Part shown: piece by piece, positions 1 through 6,828 of the stretch | Layout: every line of letters starts with the position of its first letter | Position numbering within the stretch: position 1 is the first letter of the stretch | Assembly: GCA_024235095.1 (NCBI GenBank) | Contig: JACKNC010000001.1 | Coordinates: 2,670,501-2,734,500 of the forward strand | Direction: 5' to 3' | DNA length: 64,000 bases | DNA from: Gammaproteobacteria bacterium | GTDB lineage: Bacteria > Pseudomonadota > Gammaproteobacteria > Competibacterales > Competibacteraceae | Translations under genes and position numbers: made by a program | The notes under the pieces: generated by a model | What the model saw: the letters and a program-made list of their open reading frames with translations, nothing else | Told to the model about the DNA's origin: nothing | Databases searched by the model: none

Positions 1-78
1 AAGCGCCTCTATCCTCCCTTGAAATCTTCTGAAACCCCGGTGGACCTAGAAACCTCTGAACCTGTCAAAACTTCTGTG

Positions 79-1365
79 TCAGCCCACTAGAGTCGCCGTG
101 TGGGGGCCGGTCTGGTGAGCCCAGCGCACTAACCGTTCGGGCGTCCATTCGGCGTACTCCCGATGGGCTTTGGGCATGTGGGCGGTTACGGTGGTATGGC
201 GACCAGGCTGCGGATGGCGGCGATGACAAGCCACCCGCTGACGTTGATGGAAGACCTCGACCGTGGTGGCGGTCAGGCGCACCTCCACTTCCTGGCGCAC
301 CAGGAGGTAGGGGACCGAATAGTAATGGCGCTCGATGTCAATGTGATAGTCAATGTTGACGCGCGCTTTTTTCCATTGCGCGAACACGTAGGGTTCGGCC
401 GGTAAGGGACGCAACGCCGGTTGTTCCAGCGTTGCAAACCAATGCTGACGGGAACCGGGGAGTTTTTTGAAGGCGCGCTGATTGAGGGCGTCGCGCAGTT
501 CGCGGATGACCGTGTTGAGTTCGTCGAGACTGAACAGAGTCCGATGGCGCAAGCGGGCCAGAATCCAGCGTTCCACCACGAGCACGCCACTTTCCGCTTT
601 GGCTTTATCACGCGGTTTTCGGACACGCGCGGGGATCACCGCGACGCCATAATGGGCGGCTAACTCCAGATAACTGGGGTTGAGGTCGGGCTCATAGCGG
701 TGCGGCGTCTGGACGCCGGTTTTCAAATTATCTGGAACCACAATTTCCGGGACACCGCCGAAAAATGCAAAGGCCCGGACATGCGCCATGAGCCAGTCAT
801 CCAGTCCTTGGGTCCAGGTCGCCTCCACATAGGTGTAATTGCTGGCGCCCAGCACCGCAACAAACACTTGGGCCTGGCGGAGTTCACCCGTGATGCGGTC
901 CACGATGGGCACGGTGGGACCGGCGTAGTCCACAAACACCTTCTCACCGGCCCGATGGGTCTGGCGCATCACCACATCGGTATGCGCCACCCAAGCCCGA
1001 TACTGCTGGCAGAACCAGGTGTATTGATAGCCCTGGGGATGCGTGGCTTTGTACTCTTCCCACAAGAGCCACAAGGTGACGCCGGGGCGGCGTAATTCCT
1101 GGTGGACGGTGGCCCAATCCGGTTTTCCGCGATCCGCAGACCCAGCGGCGGGGCGCGGCGGAAACAACCGTCGTTCCAATTCATCGGCCATCATGCCCTT
1201 GGGCAGGGGCCAACCCAGGCCCGCTCGTCGGGCGCGTTGCAGATACTCTCCGACCGTGCTACGGCCGATCCCGCAACTCCGGGCAATTTGTGGTTGGCTA
1301 TGGCCCGCCGCCTGCAAACGAAGCACTTCTTGAATCTTGCGCATGGATAACCTCTCAGTCGGCAT
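79..1365 (-). pseudogene. istA: IS21-family transposase IstA, C-terminally truncated
   Basis: IstA is the DDE transposase of IS21 elements. The 428-residue product has an N-terminal helix-turn-helix (about residues 20-45, GIGRSTVGEYLQ). A DDE core follows, with Asp in VFVDYAG (about 145), Asp in VVPDNLKT (about 212) and Glu in KAKAESG (about 257). The ATG at 1365 follows a GAGGA Shine-Dalgarno sequence, so the 5' end is intact. The product stops after TATLVG, where family members normally run on to about 500 residues. No istB ATPase gene follows in the remaining 78 bases. I infer that the element is broken at its downstream end and cannot move by itself. Family assignment is confident; the break position rests on comparison with the usual family length. 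Confidence 0.85.
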
Positions 1366-1430
1366 GAGTTCCTCCTCGGAAAAAAAGGAACCAGCCTACA
1401 AGTTGTTAACCTGCGTCGCTGCTCATTGGC

Positions 1431-1566
1431 GAAACAACCCGCCGCCTTCCGTGTAATGGCCTGCCGCCTTCCGTGAAACGACCTGCCGTCATCCCGTGAA
1501 ACGACCTGCCGTCATCCCGTGAAACGACCTGCCGTCATCCCGTGAAACGACCTGCCGTCATCCCGT
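1431..1566. repeat. Six tandem 22/23-bp repeats at the IS21 terminus
   Basis: Four identical 23-bp units start at 1475, 1498, 1521 and 1544 (core GACCTGCCGTCATCCCGT). Two diverged 22-bp units precede them at 1431 and 1453. They lie just upstream of istA, where IS21-family ends carry repeated transposase-binding motifs, so I read them as an expanded terminal repeat array. The last unit abuts the broken IS1111-type sequence, marking the element edge near 1567-1576. Confidence 0.8.
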
Positions 1567-1576
1567 GAAATACGCA

Positions 1577-2070
1577 CCCAGGTCAATCAGATTCGCGGTT
1601 TTTTTGAACGGGTTGCTCATTATGACGCCCAGATTGAGACCCTGGCGGAAAGCCATCCGCAGGCGCAAGCGTTGATGACGATCCCCGGTCTGGGCGCCAA
1701 GGGCGCGACCGCGTTGGTAGCGGCCGTCGGCGAGGATCCCCGACTCTTTAAGAACGGGCGGGGTTTGGCGGCTTGGCTGGGCCTGGTGCCGCGCCAGCAC
1801 TCCACCGGTGGACGGGACCGCTTACTGGGTATCAGTAAACGGGGGGATGTCTACCTGCGGCAGTTGCTGATTCATGGCGCCCGCGCCGTGTTGCGCTGGG
1901 TCGAGCGCAAGGACGATCCGACGAGCCGCTGGGCCCGGGGACTGAAAGGCCGTCGCCATGCCAACGTGGCGGCCGTCGCGTTGGCCAACAAGATCGCCCG
2001 GATCGCCTATGCGGTGATGACGACCGGCCAGCCCTATGATGCGGCCAAAGGCGCTCTGGCTCCGGTTTGA
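1577..2070 (+). pseudogene. IS110/IS1111-type transposase, 5'-truncated with internal deletion
   Basis: This is the 3' half of the same transposase gene that is complete at 4845-5903, in the opposite orientation. It starts abruptly at the codons for AQVNQIRGFF, next to the IS21 terminal repeats. It then jumps directly to ERVAHYDAQ, missing 144 bp (48 codons) present in the full copy, and continues unchanged to the stop. The reading frame is preserved across the deletion, but the N-terminal RuvC-like DEDD half is gone, so no active transposase can be made. Over the shared part I see no differences from the full copy, which implies recent duplication or gene conversion. Confidence 0.85.
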
Positions 2071-2367
2071 GTCTTTCTACGCTTCATCCGCGACCCGGTC
2101 GCTACGACCACCCCAGTACCTCCCACCATAAGTTGCGAAGAGTGAATCTCACGGTGATGGCATGAAAGACCAGTTCTGCATTTCCGAAAACCTGATTCGT
2201 ACAAAAGCCGGCTCTGCCGAGACTGCGAGACTGATAAGGACGGAGATGCGCGCGAATTCCATCAGGGCACGAGGGCAGGCGAGCGCCTCAACACGATGCC
2301 GGATATATGGCCGCAACTTTTCCTTCAGCCAAACGGCGATTTCCTCTTGCATCGCGGGGCGGACCAT
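2071..2367 (+). ncRNA. Candidate IS1111 bridge RNA/seekRNA region, partial copy
   Basis: This is the roughly 300-bp noncoding tail downstream of the truncated transposase, identical to the tail of the intact copy. IS1111-group elements are known to encode their guide RNA in this 3' noncoding segment. Whether it is expressed here is unknown, since the 5' end of the element is missing. Confidence 0.35.
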
Positions 2368-2427
2368 ATATGTACTAAAAATAACATATTTATTTTATTA
2401 TTGTTTTTTTGATATAGGCTTGCCAAC

Positions 2428-3599
2428 GATTATCCCTACATTATCAACGAACTGAGCGTTAATCAAATTGTCTAATAACTATAGAAGACCTCTTTAGAGA
2501 CTCTAAATTTATAGAGGAGGTGCGGCAATGAACGCGGAATGGATGTTTGATGCACGTAAAATACCGGATGAAGTGATGAATTACATCCGGCGTATTGCGG
2601 TTCGCGCGGTCGAAGAGAAGCATTATGGTCCGGAGCTTGTTGCTGATTTTTTGGGTATCGACCGAACGAGTATTTATGATTGGCTTCGCAACTATCGTTA
2701 TGAAGGAGAAGAAGCCCTGGATACCCGGAAAGCGCTCGGCGCCACGTGTGTGATGACTCCGGATATTGATCGATGGTTAAAAGAAACGATACTCAATACG
2801 ACGCCGGCGGATCATGGCTATGATACGGTTTTATGGACTTTAGAGATCATGGTTAATTTATTGAAAGAGTACTTTGGTTTATGGGTATCGGATGCCACGG
2901 TTCGTCTGCATTTACATCAATTAGGACTGAGTTGTCAAAAACCTTGTTATCATGCCTTAAACCAGGATCAGGAGGAAGTTAAAAAGTTTATTAATGAAGA
3001 ATTTAAAGAGATTCAGAAGCGGGCTCAAGAACTTGGAGCGGATATTGCGTTTCAGGATGAGTCATGGGTTCAAGGCCATACGCGTTCTGGACGGACGTGG
3101 GGCTTAGTCGGTCATCCGCCTGAAATTAAAGTGAGTGATGACCGGGGTGGGTTTCACATTTTATCGATGGTTACGGCGACGGGCGAGTTAATATTTGAAG
3201 TGACCACTCAAAAATGAGTGAGTGGGGTTTTCATTGCCTTTTTAGAGAAGGCATTAGAGGGTCGAGAGCGCCCATTAATTGTCATCACGGACAATGCGTC
3301 TTATCATACCTCGAAAGAAGTCAAAGCCTTTCTTGAGACGCATCGAAAACAAATCCGCTTGTTCTTTCTTCCCCCCCACTCGCCAGAGTTAAATCCGGAT
3401 GAACAGGTTTGGAATGAGATCAAAAATGATCATCTGGAAAAGGAGCCAATTAAAAACCGGGCTGATTTCAGAGCGCGCGTTTATTCTGCTTTGGAAAAGC
3501 TAAAAGAATTTCAGGAAAGGGTCAAATCATTTTTTAGGCTCCCTGATACTCAATACGCTAATCCTGAAAAAGCTCCAGCATGATTTTTGTGGGGATAAC
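2428..3599 (+). mobile_element. IS630-family insertion sequence
   Basis: The element encloses the interrupted IS630 transposase. Imperfect terminal inverted repeats are visible: GATTATCCCTACATTATCA at 2428-2446 against the complement of TGATTTTTGTGGGGATAAC at 3581-3599. Base composition is clearly more AT-rich than the flanking chromosome, consistent with a foreign origin. The exact outer edges and the TA target duplication typical of the family were not resolved. Confidence 0.65.
2528..3583 (+). pseudogene. IS630-family transposase with in-frame TGA
   Basis: The first 229 codons hold an N-terminal helix-turn-helix (DFLGIDRTSIYDWLRNY, about residues 38-54) and the first catalytic Asp in FQDESWVQ. 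A TGA at 3215-3217 stops translation after FEVTTQK. The same frame then continues as VSGVFIAFLEKAL and carries the second Asp (ITDNASYH) and the last acidic site (SPELNPDEQVWNEIK). Both halves are needed for the DDE active site. The ATG at 2528 follows GAGGTG. Either this is a nonsense-mutated copy, or full-length protein is made by stop readthrough; the first is more likely. Confidence 0.8.
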
Positions 3600-3673
3600 T
3601 ATTAGCAAGACAATAGAATTACCCAAAAAAGCCCAAATTATTTTAGTTTCGAAATTTTTGTTCGAGGTGCGCG

Positions 3674-4525
3674 ATGTCTTGGCCGAAGGAAAAACCGTTT
3701 AATCGCTATCCCAGTGATCTCACCGATGCGGAATGGGAGAGGGTTCAACCCCTTTTGGAAGAACGCGAGCCAAATACGCGAGGACGTCCCCGAGAAGTGG
3801 ATCTCCGCGAGATTTTAAATGCAATTTTTTACATCAATAAAACGGGTTGTCAGTGGCGATATCTTCTCAAAGATTTTCCGGCGTATACCACCGTCAGCAC
3901 TTATTATCATCAATGGATCAATAACGGTGTTTTCGAGAAAATTAACACGGCGCTTCACCAAAAATTTCGTCAAGAAGTAGGGCGAAATGAGACCCCAAGC
4001 GCCGCGATCATTGATAGCCAATCGGTGAAAGGCACTCAGGAATGTGCGGATGAAACAGGATTTGATGGAGGCAAGTTAGTTAAAGGAAGAAAAAGGCATA
4101 TTCTAGTGGATACAATGGGTTGTCTAATTTATGTCGGGGTGCATGCCGCGAATATTCCGGATGTAAAAGGCGCACCACAGGTATTACAAGGTGGGCTATC
4201 CATCGCCAATACGATCCGGAAAGTTTGGGCCGATGGTGCTTATCAAGGTGAGTCCCTGGCTCAATGGCTTGAGAAAAACTTTAACTGCACGATTGAAGTT
4301 GTTAACAAAAATAAAGAAGAGAAAGGATTTCAGGTTTTACCTCGGCGATGGGTTGTTGAAAGAAGCCTCGCTTGGTTGGGGCGATCTCGTCGATTAAGTA
4401 GAGATTACGAAAGGAAGCCTGCATCGAGTCAAAGTCAAGTCTACCTTGCTTCAATTCGATTAATGTTGCGAAAAATATTTAAGAATCGTGAATTATTGCA
4501 GGAACCCATTTTAGAGGCTGCGTAG
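3674..4525 (+). CDS. IS5-family transposase, intact
   Basis: The 283-residue DDE transposase of the IS5 superfamily (IS427/IS1031-like) appears full length. It opens with the usual SDLTDAEWERVQPLL segment and a DUF4096-like region. The DDE core follows: first Asp in IIDSQSVKGT, the second in VWADGAYQG, and the Y-(2)-R-(3)-E-(6)-K-like C-terminal signature around RRWVVERSLAWLGRSRRLSRDYE. Codon use is AT-rich like the neighbouring IS630 and unlike the host genes. It lies inside the space between the two inverted IS1111-type arms. The ATG at 3674 follows GAGGTG with a short spacer. Confidence 0.9.
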   Translation: MSWPKEKPFNRYPSDLTDAEWERVQPLLEEREPNTRGRPREVDLREILNAIFYINKTGCQWRYLLKDFPAYTTVSTYYHQWINNGVFEKINTALHQKFRQEVGRNETPSAAIIDSQSVKGTQECADETGFDGGKLVKGRKRHILVDTMGCLIYVGVHAANIPDVKGAPQVLQGGLSIANTIRKVWADGAYQGESLAQWLEKNFNCTIEVVNKNKEEKGFQVLPRRWVVERSLAWLGRSRRLSRDYERKPASSQSQVYLASIRLMLRKIFKNRELLQEPILEAA

Positions 4526-4539
4526 GATATTAAGTTTTC

Positions 4540-5482
4540 GTACATATATGGTCCGCCCCGCGATGCAAGAGGAAATCGCCGTTTGGCTGAAGGAAAAGTT
4601 GCGGCCATATATCCGGCATCGTGTTGAGGCGCTCGCCTGCCCTCGTGCCCTGATGGAATTCGCGCGCATCTCCGTCCTTATCAGTCTCGCAGTCTCGGCA
4701 GAGCCGGCTTTTGTACGAATCAGGTTTTCGGAAATGCAGAACTGGTCTTTCATGCCATCACCGTGAGATTCACTCTTCGCAACTTATGGTGGGAGGTACT
4801 GGGGTGGTCGTAGCGACCGGGTCGCGGATGAAGCGTAGAAAGACTCAAACCGGAGCCAGAGCGCCTTTGGCCGCATCATAGGGCTGGCCGGTCGTCATCA
4901 CCGCATAGGCGATCCGGGCGATCTTGTTGGCCAACGCGACGGCCGCCACGTTGGCATGGCGACGGCCTTTCAGTCCCCGGGCCCAGCGGCTCGTCGGATC
5001 GTCCTTGCGCTCGACCCAGCGCAACACGGCGCGGGCGCCATGAATCAGCAACTGCCGCAGGTAGACATCCCCCCGTTTACTGATACCCAGTAAGCGGTCC
5101 CGTCCACCGGTGGAGTGCTGGCGCGGCACCAGGCCCAGCCAAGCCGCCAAACCCCGCCCGTTCTTAAAGAGTCGGGGATCCTCGCCGACGGCCGCTACCA
5201 ACGCGGTCGCGCCCTTGGCGCCCAGACCGGGGATCGTCATCAACGCTTGCGCCTGCGGATGGCTTTCCGCCAGGGTCTCAATCTGGGCGTCATAATGAGC
5301 AACCCGTTCATCCAAGTGACGGAGTTCGTCAGCCAACTCGCGTAGCTCAGCCCGGAAGCGCTCGCTGAGGCCGTTCTCTGGATCCTCAAGAATCTCCGGC
5401 AGGCGCTGGTTCACCGCCACACGCCCCTGCGGGATTTCAATGCCGTATTCCAACAAAAAACCGCGAATCTGATTGACCTGGG
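4540..5482 (-). repeat. Right arm of the 0.8-kb inverted repeat
   Basis: This is the inverse of 1577-2375. It contains the 3' part of the full IS1111-type transposase and its noncoding tail, plus the 144 bp (5311-5454) that the left arm lacks. The arms flank the IS630 and IS5 copies, so about 2.2 kb lies between them. Confidence 0.85.
4548..4844 (-). ncRNA. Candidate IS1111 bridge RNA/seekRNA region
   Basis: This 297-bp segment between the transposase stop and the terminal inverted repeat has no credible gene on the transposase strand. IS1111-group elements are known to produce a structured guide RNA from this position that selects target and donor DNA. The assignment is by position only; I did not fold it or locate the guide loops. 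A 72-codon opposite-strand frame here is probably fortuitous. Confidence 0.45.
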
Positions 5483-5903
5483 CGGTGCGGCGTTCCACCC
5501 CCAAACTGCGCATCCGGTGAATCGCCTGGATATCTTGCTGTTCCACGCTCTTGATCGCCACCAACCGCATCCTGGGCCGCTGGGCCGCTTCGCAAATCGC
5601 CTCGGCATCGACGGCGTCGTTTTTATTGGATTTCACAAAGGGCTTCACGAACTGGGGCGCGATCAACCGTACCTCATGGCCGTCCTCCCGGAACTGCCGC
5701 GCCCAATAGTGCGCACTGCCACAGGCTTCCATGGCCACCGTACAGGCGGGCAGATTCGCCATGAATTCACTCAGACGTACCCGGTTGAAGGTCCTGCGGA
5801 TCACCCGTTGACCGTTCTCGTCCACGCCGTAAACGTGAAAACTCCGCTTGGCCAGATCAATGCCGACAACCTTAATGACGCGCTCATTGGTATACTCTTT
5901 CAT
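4845..5903 (-). CDS. IS110-family transposase (IS1111 group), intact
   Basis: The 352-residue DEDD/serine recombinase-type transposase carries out RNA-guided insertion of its element. The N-terminal RuvC-like domain shows VVGIDLAKRSFHVYGVD (residues about 11-27), a conserved Glu in AMEACGSAHYW and the DAVDAEAICEAA motif. The C-terminal transposase_20 domain has TIPGLGAKGATALVAAVG and the GLVPRQHSTGG segment that contributes the catalytic serine. Length is normal. The ATG at 5903 follows a GGAG sequence. It ends 300 bp before the element edge, leaving room for the guide RNA. A 3' duplicate exists at 1577-2070. Confidence 0.92.
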   Translation of the reverse strand: MKEYTNERVIKVVGIDLAKRSFHVYGVDENGQRVIRRTFNRVRLSEFMANLPACTVAMEACGSAHYWARQFREDGHEVRLIAPQFVKPFVKSNKNDAVDAEAICEAAQRPRMRLVAIKSVEQQDIQAIHRMRSLGVERRTAQVNQIRGFLLEYGIEIPQGRVAVNQRLPEILEDPENGLSERFRAELRELADELRHLDERVAHYDAQIETLAESHPQAQALMTIPGLGAKGATALVAAVGEDPRLFKNGRGLAAWLGLVPRQHSTGGRDRLLGISKRGDVYLRQLLIHGARAVLRWVERKDDPTSRWARGLKGRRHANVAAVALANKIARIAYAVMTTGQPYDAAKGALAPV

Positions 5904-6046
5904 GGGTCCGCTCCGTTATCTCGGTTAATATGATGTGAGTCAGCATTCACTATTTCGCCCGCTTTGGGCTCGTTGGAGGAGCGGGGCGGACCATTCCATT
6001 AGTCTCTTAGTATAAAAACCATGTCTGGAATACTACCCACGCCTCC

Positions 6047-6790
6047 TCAACCCTGAACGCACAAGCGACGCATTTCATCGGGCACATTAGGCGGACATTG
6101 ACCACACAATAGATTGCCGGGAACAGCGAACACCATTTTTTGGGGCGGCGTCAGATCCAGGCTCTGCATAATCGCCACGAACGCTTCCAGGCTTTTGCCG
6201 CCGCCAAGACGTGGATTGCGCGCCTTTTCCTGGGCAATCGAGGACACACAGCGCCCCGCGTAGTCATGCCCCGGATAAACCAGGGTTTCATCCGGCAGAG
6301 TGAAAAACTGCTCATGAATACTGTGATACAGAGCGATTGGATCGCCGGACTGGAAATCGGTGCGTCCGCAGCCATCAATCAACAGGGCATCGCCTGAGAA
6401 CAAGAACGGCTGAACATTGGTTTCCACATGGTAAGCGTGATGGGTTGACGTATGACCCGGTGTAAACAATGGATGTAGCGCAATTTCACCGATCATTAAT
6501 GGTTTGCCCGCACGCAAACCGACATCCGTGCAGGGCAACTCGTCAAGCGCAGGTCCCGCGATCCGGCTGCCTGCCAAATGCTTAAGCTTGAGCGCTCCGG
6601 TCACATGGTCGGCATGGACATGGGTTTCGACGGTAAAAGCCAGTTGCAGGCAGAGTTCGCGAATCACCGCTAGATCCCGCTCCACAGTTTCAAGCACCGG
6701 ATCGATCAGTGCGCATTCGCCGGTTGCTGGACAACCGAGCAGGTAGGTATAGGTGCAGGACACCGGTTCGAACAATTGCCGAAAAATCAT
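6047..6790 (-). CDS. MBL-fold hydrolase, ETHE1/persulfide dioxygenase-like
   Basis: This 247-residue metallo-beta-lactamase-fold enzyme carries the THVHADH metal site (about residues 56-62), the FTPGHTSTHHAY histidine segment and an Asp in LFSGDALLIDGCGRTDF. The GCGRTDFQ motif and the YPGHDY element are typical of the ETHE1/persulfide dioxygenase branch, which oxidises glutathione persulfide with a mononuclear iron; a glyoxalase II-like role is the alternative. It begins MIFRQLFEPVSCTYTYLLG, the usual family start, and seems complete. The stop lies about 50 bp from the end of the IS1111-type element. The next gene upstream is on the same strand with a 38-bp gap. Confidence 0.85.
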   Translation of the reverse strand: MIFRQLFEPVSCTYTYLLGCPATGECALIDPVLETVERDLAVIRELCLQLAFTVETHVHADHVTGALKLKHLAGSRIAGPALDELPCTDVGLRAGKPLMIGEIALHPLFTPGHTSTHHAYHVETNVQPFLFSGDALLIDGCGRTDFQSGDPIALYHSIHEQFFTLPDETLVYPGHDYAGRCVSSIAQEKARNPRLGGGKSLEAFVAIMQSLDLTPPQKMVFAVPGNLLCGQCPPNVPDEMRRLCVQG

Positions 6791-6828
6791 GGCCGCCTCC
6801 GTTAATCTGCAAAACCGCCCTGATGGCT

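Larger units (their letters stand above)
1577..2375 (+). repeat. Left arm of a 0.8-kb inverted repeat
   Basis: This stretch (partial IS1111-type transposase plus 300 bp of downstream sequence) is repeated in inverse orientation at 4540-5482, except for the 144-bp deletion near 1606. Identity ends sharply after CCATATATGTAC at 2375, where AT-rich sequence leading into the IS630 copy begins. Confidence 0.85.
4548..5994 (-). mobile_element. IS110-family (IS1111 group) insertion sequence, complete
   Basis: The element is about 1.45 kb, bounded by a perfect 14-bp inverted repeat: ATGGTCCGCCCCGC at 4548-4561 and its complement at 5981-5994. Subterminal inverted repeats of this sort separate the IS1111 group from the rest of IS110. 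It holds one DEDD transposase gene and a 300-bp noncoding region on the 3' side of that gene. True ends probably extend a few bases beyond the repeats. No target duplication is expected for this family. Confidence 0.75.

Noticed and set aside
1475..1566. Four identical 23-bp repeats as a CRISPR array
   Set aside because: The repeats are directly adjacent with no spacers and lie at an IS21 end; no cas gene is present.
2149..2367. 72-residue frame found identically at 2149-2367 (minus) and 4548-4766 (plus)
   Set aside because: It lies antisense in the IS1111 noncoding region where a guide RNA is expected; no recognisable domain, and duplication simply follows the inverted repeat.
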